A DNA stretch of 33,979 bases from Geodermatophilus sp. YIM 151500 (GCF_025716945.1 NZ_JAOVZT010000008.1:152955-186933); one strand, 5' to 3'. Shown: positions 15,797-23,889, numbered from the stretch's first letter. Numbers and translations are program-made. Notes: a model not told the origin generated them from the letters alone.

Positions 15797-17008
15797 TCAC
15801 CGCGCTGAGAAGAGCCGGCGATCGGCCATGGGCGGCGGGACCGGAATGGTGGGGACGCCGGACTCTCCCGTCGACACATCCGCTCCGGCGACTACGTCCT
15901 CGCCGGCAACGTCGGCGAGCTGGTCGGTCGCGGCGAGGACTCGAACCACTTCCAGCCCACGTTCACCGGGGGTGTTCGGTCGCGTACCCGTCCTGAGGCA
16001 CTCGACGAAATGCTGGTCCTGGAGCAGAAGCGGCTCGTGAAAGGGGATGTAGGGCGAGACGATGTCGCCCGTGCGGTAGGACACCGGCAGGGCGTGGGCT
16101 TCCTCCGGGTCGTCGATCTCTTGGACGTCGACGCCTATGTCGTAGATGCGAATCCTTTCGTTGTCCGACATGTCGTCGTAGACGGCCATCTTCTTCTCAC
16201 CCACGACGGTGACCTGCCGGACCTTGTTCGGAGTGAGCCAACTGACGTGGACGTACGCCCGTGCCTGTGACTGTGGAAAGTCGAGACGGAGGTAGGCCAC
16301 ATCGGCGTGCTGCCGGTTGATGTGGCTGTGCGCCCATACCGTCGCGCAGGACGGCATCTCGTCGAGTATGTAGGAGATGATCGAGATGTCGTGAGGTGCC
16401 AGGTCCCAGATGACATTGACGTCGCTCTGGTACCGGCCGAGGCTCAGCCTGGCTGCGTCGATGTAGAGGATCCGTCCCAGTGCGCCGGTCCGGACGAGCT
16501 CCCGGAGCTTCCAGACGGCAGCGTTGTACTCGAACGTGTGCCCGACCATGAGGTGGACCCCCTGGTCGGCGGCGATCTCCACCAACATCTCGGCGTCCTC
16601 GACGGACGTGGCCAGGGGCTTCTCCACCAGGACGTGCTTGCGGGCTTCGAGCGCGCAGCGGGCGATCGCGGCGTGGGTGCCGGGCGGTGTGGCTACGACA
16701 ACCGCGTCGACATCGTGCAGGACGTCCTCCAGCGTCGGGGCGACCCGGGCCGAGGGATAATGGGCTGCGGCCTCAGCGAGGCGGCTCATCTGGCCGTCAA
16801 CGATGGTTACGTCCACGTGCGGGGTGCTGCTGAGTACGCGGACGTGCTTCGAGCCCCAGTAGCCGTAGCCGACCACGGCGATGCGATCTCGAGGCGTCGC
16901 CCGCCTGTCAGGACTGCGCATGCTGGGAAGGGGAGACGCATGGGTGGTGGAGAGAACGGCGACGTCGCTGGCCTCACGACTCGCCGGGGCATGTACTAGG
17001 TGCCTCAT
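15797..17008 (-). CDS. Gfo/Idh/MocA-family dehydrogenase (WbpB/WlbA-like UDP-GlcNAcA 3-dehydrogenase)
   Basis: A 403-residue NAD-dependent oxidoreductase with Rossmann motif VVGYGYWGSKH (45-55), the EKP catalytic-site motif VLVEKPLAT (126-134) and a WDLAPHDISII segment with the conserved His at 206. This set fits the WlbA/WbpB branch that oxidises C3 of UDP-N-acetylglucosaminuronate. The ATG at 17008 has AAGGA ten bases upstream; it adds ~40 residues before the fold, and ATG 16921 is possible but has no ribosome site. It is the first gene of the exopolysaccharide operon and is followed 16 nt later by the aminotransferase. Confidence 0.85.
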   Translation of the reverse strand: MRHLVHAPASREASDVAVLSTTHASPLPSMRSPDRRATPRDRIAVVGYGYWGSKHVRVLSSTPHVDVTIVDGQMSRLAEAAAHYPSARVAPTLEDVLHDVDAVVVATPPGTHAAIARCALEARKHVLVEKPLATSVEDAEMLVEIAADQGVHLMVGHTFEYNAAVWKLRELVRTGALGRILYIDAARLSLGRYQSDVNVIWDLAPHDISIISYILDEMPSCATVWAHSHINRQHADVAYLRLDFPQSQARAYVHVSWLTPNKVRQVTVVGEKKMAVYDDMSDNERIRIYDIGVDVQEIDDPEEAHALPVSYRTGDIVSPYIPFHEPLLLQDQHFVECLRTGTRPNTPGERGLEVVRVLAATDQLADVAGEDVVAGADVSTGESGVPTIPVPPPMADRRLFSAR

Positions 17009-17131
17009 CTGACGGAAGTCCTTGACCGTGTGTGCTCCCCCAGAGCACGAGGTGGATGTCGGCGGCTAACCGACGCGGCCATTTGCATTGATCGGGAGCA
17101 TCAACGGCTGAGCGCGCGCCGGAACCAGTCG

Positions 17132-17860
17132 TCAGCCCGGCCTGGCCGCCGGGTCGCCGGCCTGGCGGCGGACGCCGTGATCGGTGACAGCGTTGTGCCG
17201 TGTGATCGGGGCGAGCGAGAGGCAGGTGCTTGTCAGCAGGATCGCCACTCCTTGATCGACGTCGTGGCTGCTGCCCGAGCTGGACCGCACATCGCCCGGG
17301 AAGCCGCGCTCGGGGATGTCCCATCGCCCGGCGGCGCTGGGCGGGGCCGGGCTCTCGTCGGGGACCGGCACACTGGCGGCCGGTGCCCTTTCTTCCACCG
17401 GGGCCCGTTGGGGGCTGCCCGTCACGGCGGCCGGACGAGAGGCCGGCGCGACAGGCAGCGGCGAGTCACCATCTGTGATGACCGACGCGGTCGGTGTGAC
17501 TTCTCGTCGTGTGTCTGACGGGGCGCCCGGCTCGCCATGGACACAGGTCGGGGCGTGTGCCTCTTGGGATGGGTCACGCTCTTCAGCGGCGGCATCTCCG
17601 GGCATTGAACGGTCGGGGGCCGGAGCTCGGACCACGAGGAGGTTCACCAACCCGCAACCCACCTGCTCCATCGCTTGGGCGGTGCCCGGCCACATGACCA
17701 CGAGGACCCATGCGCTTGGTCCGAGCACGAGAAGTCGGGCGGCGCGGAGGAGCCCGTGGGTCGGCGTGGCGCGGGCCGGTGACTTGTTGGCCGCGAAGGC
17801 CCACAACCCCGTGCTCGTCGTCAAAGCGTCCTCGCAATCCCGTTTGCGCCGCTTGGCCAC
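17132..17860 (-). CDS. Hypothetical protein with one or two hydrophobic segments and a Pro/Ala-rich middle
   Basis: A possible 242-residue gene from GTG 17860 (AAGGG a few bases upstream), upstream of the exopolysaccharide operon and in the same direction. The N-terminus is basic (KRRKRD), followed by a hydrophobic stretch LLVLGPSAWVLVVMWPGTAQ near residues 42-62, then a Pro/Ala/Ser/Glu-rich low-complexity region. A weaker hydrophobic segment (GVAILLTSTCLSLAPI) lies near the end. I do not recognise a family. A membrane-anchored or secreted protein is conceivable, but open frames arise by chance in such GC-rich DNA, and a competing frame on the plus strand exists. Confidence 0.3.
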   Translation of the reverse strand: MAKRRKRDCEDALTTSTGLWAFAANKSPARATPTHGLLRAARLLVLGPSAWVLVVMWPGTAQAMEQVGCGLVNLLVVRAPAPDRSMPGDAAAEERDPSQEAHAPTCVHGEPGAPSDTRREVTPTASVITDGDSPLPVAPASRPAAVTGSPQRAPVEERAPAASVPVPDESPAPPSAAGRWDIPERGFPGDVRSSSGSSHDVDQGVAILLTSTCLSLAPITRHNAVTDHGVRRQAGDPAARPG

Positions 17861-17930
17861 CGGACCCTTTTCGGGGGCGCACTGCAGGTCAACCCGTATG
17901 TGAGTGGTTAGCCCGGTCCCTCGGCGGTGT

Positions 17931-17945
17931 GTAACGTTCTGTAAC
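17931..17945. promoter_or_regulatory. GTAAC-N5-GTAAC direct repeat (OmpR-family / MtrA-like box)
   Basis: Two perfect GTAAC half-sites (17931-17935 and 17941-17945) are separated by 5 bp, a 10-bp period suited to a tandem-binding OmpR-type regulator. The arrangement resembles the motif reported for the actinobacterial response regulator MtrA. It lies in the spacer between the minus-strand frame starting at 17860 and a plus-strand frame starting at TTG 17972. The assignment to MtrA is inference. Confidence 0.4.
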
Positions 17946-17971
17946 CATGCACCGACACGCGGAGGAGACCC

Positions 17972-18184
17972 TTGTCCTTCTCCAGTGAGATCTCCTCTAC
18001 GGAGCGTCGTGGTGTTGAGCCGGGCCTGCTGGCGCGGTCCAGGGGATCCGACAAGTTGCAGAGCGCAGTTCCAACGGCCTCAGAGTCGATGCCGCTGACG
18101 GACGCCGAGTCAGTGGCGCGGAGCCTGCGGATGCTCCTGGAGGACCTGAATCGCCGGCGCCCCTCGGTGCTGACAGCCGGTGCC
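17972..18184 (+). pseudogene. Truncated unknown gene, N-terminus only
   Basis: A TTG at 17972 follows a near-perfect ribosome site (GGAGGAG, 4 nt spacer) and reads SFSSEISSTERRGVEPGLLA, later MPLTDAESVARSLRMLLEDL. The amphipathic helix-like end (ESVARSLRMLLEDLNRRRP) looks like real protein. After about 70 residues the frame runs into the antisense of the IS1634 relic, where it is only a shadow. I read it as the 5' end of a gene cut by that insertion. Its function is unknown. The GTAAC repeat 26 bp upstream of its start suggests it was a regulated gene. Confidence 0.4.
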
Positions 18185-18189
18185 CCGGC

Positions 18190-19676
18190 GAGGCGCGCCT
18201 CTACCCCGAACGGGTGCTGCAGGACGGGGGCGGCCGGTCGGCCCGGTGAGGGTGACGGCGTGCAGCCAGCCCCGCTCGCGGGCCAGGGCCGGCCAGGTCT
18301 GGCCGGTGCGCCGCTCGGCGACCCGGATCAGCAGCAGCGCCAGCCAGCACAGCAGCACGTGCGCGCGGATGTGGGCTCGAGGCGGTGGCCGCCGCGGTGG
18401 CCGGCTTGGTGTGGCCAGCCGGGTCCGGGCGGTGGTGATGCGGGCCAGTGCGGGTTGGATGCGCTCCAGCGCGGCCTCCCGTTGCGTGGCGGCGCGGGCG
18501 GCCTCGTCGGGGTTGACGCAGAGCACCCAGCGCAGATCCGGCGCGAACTCGAGGCGCACCCCCATGACCCGCAGGTTGTCCCGTACGGTCCGGTAGCGGC
18601 CCTGGCGGGCCAGCACTTCCTCGACGTGGGTGGTGCCGGCGTGCATCCGCTCGCCGGCGATGAAGTGCCCGCCGGCCCGGCGCAGCAAGGCCAGGTTCGC
18701 CGCGGAGGAGAAGCAGCGGTCGACCACGGTGAATACCCGGCCCAGCCACCAGGCCCGCAGGTCATCCTTGACCTGCCGCAGCACCGCGGAGTCGTTGGTG
18801 TTGCCCGGCCAGCACCACCCCCGCGCCAGGATGCCCTCGCGGGCCGCGGCCAGACCCATGACGATCTGCGGCGGATCACCGCGGGAGTCCTTGGAGTGCC
18901 CGTCGCAGCGGAACCCCGACCCGCCGCCGGCTCCGGCAGCGTCCCTGCCTCGGCGGGCGGGTCGGTGTCTTCGGTGTCGCGCTCGAAGTAGGTGCTGGTG
19001 GTGTCGAAACATGGGTCGACCTCGAGGTTGAGCAGGTTGGCCACGGCGAAGACCTTCGCCTCCTGGACCTTGGCGTCGGTGTCGGCCTCGATGAGCAGGT
19101 CCATCGCCCGGTACGCTGACCGTCACTCGCCGCCGCCAGCCCCGGGATCGCCACATCGTGGTGATCCACTCCGCGGCGGCCAGCTCGGCGCCGGCGCCAG
19201 CGCCCGGTTGGCCGCCAGCACGAAGGTCACCCGCTCGACGTCGGTGGTGAACCGGCGACGGGCGAGCACCTCGCGCAGCGCGGTGCCGATCCCGAGTTGT
19301 TGCCACAGCCGTCCGCAGCCACGCCCCGCCGGCCGGCCGGGACTCGGCGACCCTCAGCCCACCGTCCGCCCCGGCCCCGGCCCCGGCGCCGGGCTGGCCG
19401 CCGGGCTCGGCGCCGACTTGAGCGCCCCGTCGGAACCGACGTGGGTGCCAGCGTCGTCGTCACCGAGGTAGGGGTTGATCGCGCCGACCGGGCCGGCGCA
19501 GGCAGACGGCGTCGAGGCGGTCCTCCCGGCCCAGCGGCACCAGGACCCTCCCGGCCCAGCGGCACCAGGACCTTGGCCACCGACGTACCGCCCCGGGCTG
19601 GCTCGTCGTGCGCGATCGACAGGTACCGCCCCCTCGTCCCGTCCTCGTGCTGCCGCGTCGACGTCCGCAGGTGCAC
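18190..19676 (-). pseudogene. Decayed IS1634-family (IS4-like DDE) transposase
   Basis: Pieces of one transposase are spread over all three minus-strand frames. It begins at GTG 19676 with HLRTSTRQHEDGTRGRYLS and KVLVPLGRE. A middle part reads LLNLEVDPCFDTTSTYFERD, with the first catalytic Asp region. A longer part starts CDGHSKDSRGDPPQIVMGLA, continues VFTVVDRCFSSAANLALLRR (second Asp region), and ends IRAHVLLCWLALLLIRVAER and RTGQTWPALARERG. A 25-bp tandem duplication at 19523-19572 breaks the frame early. Further frameshifts follow, and the segment before IRAHVLL, normally carrying the catalytic Glu, is deleted. It is non-functional. The 34-bp repeat at 19798 is probably the element's left end. 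Confidence 0.8.
19523..19572. repeat. 25-bp perfect tandem duplication inside transposase relic
   Basis: Two adjacent identical 25-bp units (19523-19547 and 19548-19572), each starting CTCCCGGCCCAGCGG. Because 25 is not a multiple of three, the duplication shifts the reading frame. On the minus strand LVPLGRE is encoded twice, once in each frame. This is a direct sign of how the transposase was inactivated. Confidence 0.9.
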
Positions 19677-19797
19677 ACCCGTTCCTTGACCGCCGCTGAC
19701 CAGCACGAGCAAGCCCGAATGGACCGGAACGTGTACCTGCATCCGCGGTGCCGACGGCCGCTGCGCGGCACCGACCAGCGGTTTTTCCGAGCACTGC

Positions 19798-19831
19798 CCC
19801 GCTCGTGTGCCCACCAACTGCGGAACTCGGG
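19798..19831 (+). repeat. 34-bp direct repeat, copy 2 (IS1634-type end)
   Basis: Identical to 1499-1532 over 34 bp in the same orientation. It lies about 120 bp upstream of the start of the decayed IS1634-family transposase, where that element's left end is expected. No matching right end was found beyond the transposase 3' side near 18.19 kb. Confidence 0.7.
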
Positions 19832-19960
19832 CTTCACCCCGACCGGATCTCGGGCGTGAACCAAGTCAGGTCGGACGTTCGCTGCCCCCCGGAACGCGGT
19901 CCCGGGCCACGAGCAGGTCTTGGGGATGATCTCCGGAGGCTGATGCAGCCCTCCCAGCAG

Positions 19961-20131
19961 TTACGGCCGCAGAGGTGCGATGCAGCACCCGTCGCAGGAG
20001 TGGGCAGCGGAGGCGCCGCCGACCGACTGGAGATAGGCGATGTCGTCCGGGTCGGGGTGGCCGATGCCGTGCGAGCACATTCGGTCGTTGTAGCCGTAGT
20101 ACGCGCGCCAGACCTTCGGCCAAGACCGCAT
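19961..20131 (-). CDS. Small conserved Cys-rich hypothetical protein (56 aa)
   Basis: The frame opens at ATG 20131 with RSWPKVWRAYYGYNDRMC, then SHGIGHPDPDDIAYLQSVGG and the end motif HSCDGCC. This layout (Trp-rich start, HGxGHPDPDD in the middle, CDGCC at the end) recurs, as I recall, in short actinobacterial proteins of unknown function. The clustered Cys and His residues suggest metal binding. An upstream start (20269) is possible but lacks family-like sequence. The gene stands alone between the IS1634 relic and the TPM-domain gene. Confidence 0.6.
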   Translation of the reverse strand: MRSWPKVWRAYYGYNDRMCSHGIGHPDPDDIAYLQSVGGASAAHSCDGCCIAPLRP

Positions 20132-20471
20132 GTGGTGCTCGCTCGGGTGATGGCGGGAGCACGGTCGTCCGGCGCACAGGGCGGGACCATGGGGACCAGC
20201 GAGGCTCAGGTGCACGGTTCCTCCCGCACCTTCCCCGCCGACAACCTCGTCGGCGTGTGCAGCCGCCACGGGAGACCGGTGCCCGCCGCAGGGCGCTGGC
20301 TGCTCCGGCGGGGTGGCTGAAGCGGGCGTCGACTCACTGGACCACCGTCGGGGTGCGCATGCCGGTCAGCGTGGAAGTGGCTGCTGTACTACCCCGATAA
20401 CCGAGCTGTGCAGCACCTGTGCGCGGCCTCATTCGCGCACCCGGGGACCCCGCCGGTAGGTGACGTGCCGG
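20132..20471. other. Spacer without a recognised gene
   Basis: Between the small Cys-rich gene and the TPM-domain gene, both on the minus strand, only short shadow frames occur. The only structure seen is the inverted repeat at its right end (20453-20478). The promoter of the small gene should lie here; no clear -35/-10 pair was found. Confidence 0.5.
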
Positions 20472-20478
20472 CTACCGG
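20453..20478 (-). terminator. Possible hairpin over the TPM-gene stop codon
   Basis: A perfect 7-bp inverted repeat, CCGGTAG/CTACCGG (20453-20459 and 20472-20478, 12-nt loop), overlaps the stop codon of the TPM-domain gene. It lacks a U-tract, so it would be at best a non-canonical terminator. Confidence 0.3.
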
Positions 20479-21065
20479 GACGAGGTGGTCGAGGGCCTCC
20501 GACGAGAGAGCAGATGGGCCACGACGAGGACGGTCGCGACGCCGCCGACGACGAGGATGCTGGTGGTGGTTGACCACGGGGCCGATTCCGCCGTGCTGCC
20601 GGCCCGGGTGGAGGTCTGGAGCTGCGAGGCGAGGGCGACCACCGCGCCGGACTGGTCACCTGCTGCCAACCGCGGCTCCACCTCGCTGGTCATCAGATCC
20701 TCGACGTCTGCCACGGCGAGCGGGGACGAGTCGTCGATCCACCAGTTGAACTCGTAGGTCGAGTCGCCAACAGCGACGGCGAGCAAGAGGTCGGACTCCC
20801 TGAGTGCCGAGAGCTCCGCCGTCCTTTGCGCCCAGGCGTCGACGTCCGCGGAATCGAACGAGGAGACGAACACGGCGTACAAACGGAGATCGTCCTCGGC
20901 GGCCAGTTCCGCGACGGCCTCCTCGACTGCCGCCGCCCCGTCGCCCAGAGCCGCCGCCTCGTCGGTGATCTGATCGGTCACCACCAGCGGAGGCTCGGCC
21001 GCTGCCGGTCCGGTGGCAGACGACAGCAGCACCAGCGCACCGAGGACGACCACAGCTCTACGCAA
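20472..21065 (-). CDS. TPM-domain (YgcG-like) secreted, membrane-anchored protein
   Basis: A 197-residue protein. It starts at TTG 21065 with a strong GGAGGGG ribosome site five bases upstream. Residues 1-23 are a signal peptide ending near PAAAEP. The TPM domain follows: VVTDQITDEAAAL, LRLYAVFVSSFDS, DLLLAVAVGDSTYEFNWWID. A C-terminal transmembrane helix (TSILVVGGVATVLVVAHLL) ends in an RRR anchor. TPM proteins are linked to photosystem II repair in plants and have acid phosphatase-like or unknown roles in bacteria. The family is clear, the function here is not. There is no operon partner. Confidence 0.85.
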   Translation of the reverse strand: MRRAVVVLGALVLLSSATGPAAAEPPLVVTDQITDEAAALGDGAAAVEEAVAELAAEDDLRLYAVFVSSFDSADVDAWAQRTAELSALRESDLLLAVAVGDSTYEFNWWIDDSSPLAVADVEDLMTSEVEPRLAAGDQSGAVVALASQLQTSTRAGSTAESAPWSTTTSILVVGGVATVLVVAHLLSRRRPSTTSSR

Positions 21066-21204
21066 CTACCCCTCCGAGCAACCCGGGCGAATCTCACTCG
21101 GGGACAGACCCTACGCACGAGCTCGCACGGGTGATGCCATCGCCACCCCGCCGGGCGCCGGAGTGGGCGGCTGTGCACATTCCGTCACGCCGCTCCCGTC
21201 GGGT

Positions 21205-22112
21205 CTAGGGCGTGTCCTGTGGATCTTCGCGGAGCCAAAGGACCGTGGCGGCGATGAGGAGCAGAGCCCGGTAGTAGGCGGCGCGTTTGGCGTAGCGCGT
21301 GGCCAGGGCGCGGAACTGCTTGAGCCGGGCGAAGCAGCGTTCGACGACGTTGCGTCCTGCGTAGATGGCGGGGTCACAGACCGGTGGTCGGCCGCCGGCT
21401 GCGCCTTTGGCCTTGCGGCGGGCGATCTGATCGCTGCGTTCGGGGCTGGTGAAGGCGATGTGCCGGCGGCGCAGCGCCTGCCGGGTGGAGGGATGGGAGT
21501 ACGCCTTGTCGGCGATCACCCGGTCCGGGCGCTGCCGCGGCCGGCCGGGCCCGACCCGGGCGACGGACACCTCCTCGAGCAGCGGCAGCAGCTGCGGATT
21601 GTCTCCGGCCTGACCGGCGGTGAGCAGAATGGCCATCGGGAGCCCGCGGCCATCGACGGCCAGGTGCAGCTTGCAGGTCAGTCCGCCGCGGGAGCGTCCG
21701 AGGGCCTCGCCGTCGACGGCGAGGGCTTCGACCGGTTCGCTGCAGCCCCCTTTTTCCGTGCTCCGGCGGCGTGCTGGTGTGCCCGGACCGAGCTGGAGTC
21801 GACGCTGAAGGTCCATTCCACCGTGCCGACCGCGTCGTCCTTGACGACCACCTCGGCGAGGATCCGTTCCCAGGTGCCATCGGCGGTCCACTTCCGCAGC
21901 CGCTCGTGCGCGGTCTTCCACGGGCCATACCGTTCGGGCAGATCCCGCCAGGGCACGCCGGTCTTGGCCTGCCACAGAATCGCGTTGATCACCTGCCGGT
22001 GATCGCGCCACCGGCCACCGCGGTGCCCGGTCGTGGGCAACAGCGGCTCGATCCTTGCCCAGGCCGCATCGGTGAGCTCATGCCGGCCGATCATCCGACC
22101 AGCCTGAATCAC
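21205..22112 (-). CDS. IS5-family DDE transposase, two frames joined by -1 frameshifting
   Basis: The first frame (22112 to 21678) begins at GTG 22112, or ATG 22094 (MIGRHELTDAAWARIEPLLP), and contains TFSVDSSSVRAHQHAAGA with the first catalytic Asp. At an A5G5 run (21755-21746 on the plus strand; A AAG GGG in frame) a -1 shift enters the second frame. That frame reads through the VIADKAYSHPSTRQALRRR region (second Asp) to NVVERCFARLKQFRALATRY (catalytic Glu), completing a DDE set. The last codons are CAG GAC ACG CCC TAG; the TAG is not in the IS but arises from the flanking TA plus the adjacent base. The order and frameshift position match the IS427-type two-frame organisation. Confidence 0.85.
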
Positions 22113-22140
22113 ACCCCTGAAAGATCGCCAGGACAGGCCC
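21208..22140 (-). mobile_element. Complete IS5-family element (IS427-like group), 933 bp
   Basis: The element is bounded by imperfect inverted repeats: 21208-21227 starts GGGCGTGTCCTG, and the complement of 22121-22140 starts GGGCCTGTCCTG, with 17 of 20 positions matching. It is flanked by TA on both sides (21206-21207 and 22141-22142) within a CTA/TAG context, the expected target for the IS427-like group. The transposase is in two overlapping frames joined at an A5G5 run. Both halves appear intact, unlike the other IS sequences here, so this is probably the youngest insertion in the window. Neighbouring sequence on its right carries an IS1634 relic. Confidence 0.85.
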
Positions 22141-22288
22141 TAGCAGCTGAGCGGGCGTTCCGGTGGCGGGGTCGGCGTTCGCCCCGGTCGTGGGCGAGGC
22201 AGTTGGGGCGGAGCGCGATTCTGTCTGGTAGTGGAGCTGGTCACGCGCACGTTGACTGCCTGCGGATGTGTCGCCCGCGTCCGATGAC

Positions 22289-22828
22289 GTGTTCGGGCCC
22301 ACGTCGACCCGCCGAAACACGGCCGGCGTGCCGGTGCGCTACCTGCAGATGGTGCACGACCGCTGGGACTCGGCGGCCGGCGCGGCGAAGATGCAGGTGG
22401 TGCACGCCTTCGGCCGCGAGGACGCACTCGACCGGCCGCGATCGAGCGGCTGATCGCCTCGCTGCGCCGGCTGCTGGACCCGGCCGCCGGGCTGGCCAGC
22501 ACCCGCCGGCCGGCGCCGGCTCGGGCTCGAATTCCGATCGTCGGTCGCGCTGGGGCGACCTGGGCGCTGGACGGGCGCCGGACGGCAAGGACCTGCAGCG
22601 CTGCTCCGACCCGACCAGGTCGGCCGAGGACATCGCCCTGGACGACCAGCAACTCGTCGCCGTCGAACGCGGCTGGCGGGACCGAAGACCCACCTGGCGC
22701 TCCGCTCGGTCTACCACCGGCTCCAGCACCGCATCCGTGCCCACGTGTTGCTCTGCCGGCTGGCGCTGCTGCTGATGTGCATCGTGAAGACCAAGACCGG
22801 CCGCTCCTGGCCCGCCGTGCGCCACCGT
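22289..22828 (+). pseudogene. Second IS1634-family transposase relic, internally deleted
   Basis: From GTG 22289 the sequence reads a typical IS1634-type N-terminus: TRRNTAGVPVRYLQMVHDRW, then KMQVVHAFGREDALD. One base is lost near 22433, after which AIERLIASLRRLLDP continues in another frame. The DDE core is missing: the sequence jumps at about 22500-22580 to the C-terminal segment CSDPTRSAEDIALDDQQLVA, then VERGWRD, and to HRIRAHVLLCRLALLLM and TKTGRSWPAVRH with further frameshifts. It differs from the relic at 18190-19676 and is on the opposite strand. Non-functional. Confidence 0.75.
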
Positions 22829-23008
22829 CGAGGTCGGCGACCAGCGAGGCAGTGAGGTGGATGGGCGGATCAGCAGGCAGCGCCACCGGCGCCTGGTGGC
22901 CGACCATGACGGCAGGGGAGATGCCATCGCGAGTACGGGCTCACGGTCTGACGAGTGGGTCAGCACTCTCACCCTTCGACGAGACCACGCGTACCCGCCC
23001 TCACGAGG

Positions 23009-23755
23009 TCAGGCCCCGCGTCGCCGCAGGCCACCTGCCCGCAGGGCAACTTCGCCGGGCCCCTGAGGCGGGAAGGCGTCCACCAAGGGCGGTGATTCGG
23101 CTGCGGCCGCGACAACAGCGTCCAGGTCTCGGTCGAACCAGTCGACGAGGTGCAGGGAACCAAACCGACTCAGTGTCCGCCCATCGCTCGCTGCCCGCTC
23201 CGTCGCGAGCTCGAGTTCGACGCGCGCCAGCTCGTCGAGCGTGACGGCGCCGACCTTGACCAGGCACTCTTTGCGCACCCAATGCCGGAGGAAGGCGACG
23301 GACGGCTCGGGTGCGGACCGCACCCGGGAGGTCTCGGCGGTGGTCAGGGCGTAAGCCAGAACGGCTGGGTCGGCATCCAGGCCGGAGGAGCCCTCCACGT
23401 CGACGCCGATCGGCTGCCAGCCTGCGCCCGCGACCACGGCACCGCGGGTGTGCGCGAGGCTGACGTGCAGGTCGGGCACGCCGGCGATCGACGGCTTGCC
23501 ATGCTCCGTCGACCCGCACTCGGAGCATCGCTGCACCAGCTCTACAGTGCCGGGGATCCGGCCGGTCAGAGCTGCCGCGCAGTGCCGGACCAGTAGGTGC
23601 GCCGCGACGTAGGCCTCACGGTCGGCCCGGTGGGCCAGGGCGGCACCGCGCCGTCGCTCGCTCGCCGTCAAGATGTTCTCGTCCCACTGTTCGAGCACCG
23701 CGGCGGGGTGCGCGACGAGGACCAGCGGCCCACGAACGGGTGAATTTCGGCTCAT
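23009..23755 (-). CDS. Sfp-type 4'-phosphopantetheinyl transferase
   Basis: A 248-residue enzyme with the family signatures HVSLAHTRGAV (97-107), GVDVE (117-121, Mg2+ ligands) and HWVRKECLVKVGA (158-170, the WxxKE motif). It transfers phosphopantetheine from CoA to the conserved Ser of carrier domains. The ATG at 23755 has an excellent AGGAGGTGA ribosome site nine bases upstream. It is divergent from the peptide synthetase gene at 24020 across a 264-bp spacer. It is most simply the dedicated activator of that protein's carrier domain (Ser597). A Cys pair (CSECGS, 77-82) in the N-terminal half is a small oddity. The protein acts in the cytoplasm. Confidence 0.9.
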   Translation of the reverse strand: MSRNSPVRGPLVLVAHPAAVLEQWDENILTASERRRGAALAHRADREAYVAAHLLVRHCAAALTGRIPGTVELVQRCSECGSTEHGKPSIAGVPDLHVSLAHTRGAVVAGAGWQPIGVDVEGSSGLDADPAVLAYALTTAETSRVRSAPEPSVAFLRHWVRKECLVKVGAVTLDELARVELELATERAASDGRTLSRFGSLHLVDWFDRDLDAVVAAAAESPPLVDAFPPQGPGEVALRAGGLRRRGA

Positions 23756-23889
23756 CTCACGTCACCTCCTGCTCGTTCCCGACGTCGACGGTCGCTCTCG
23801 GACAGGTCGCGCCCCTGCGTCAGAGGTCGACAGCGGCTTGTGATACGACGGTGGATCGTTCGCGCCGTTGTCACCATGCGAGACATTCC

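Noticed and set aside
1736-17008. Whole-locus reading as lipopolysaccharide O-antigen genes
   Set aside because: The sequence character is actinobacterial and no outer-membrane assembly genes are present; capsule or exopolysaccharide is the fitting reading.
18185-18991. Plus-strand extension of the frame beginning at 17972
   Set aside because: Beyond ~18184 it is antisense to clear transposase sequence, so only the first ~70 codons are treated as possibly real.
22241-22972. Minus-strand frames of ~240-255 codons over the second IS1634 relic
   Set aside because: The plus strand reads recognisable transposase segments; the minus frames show none.
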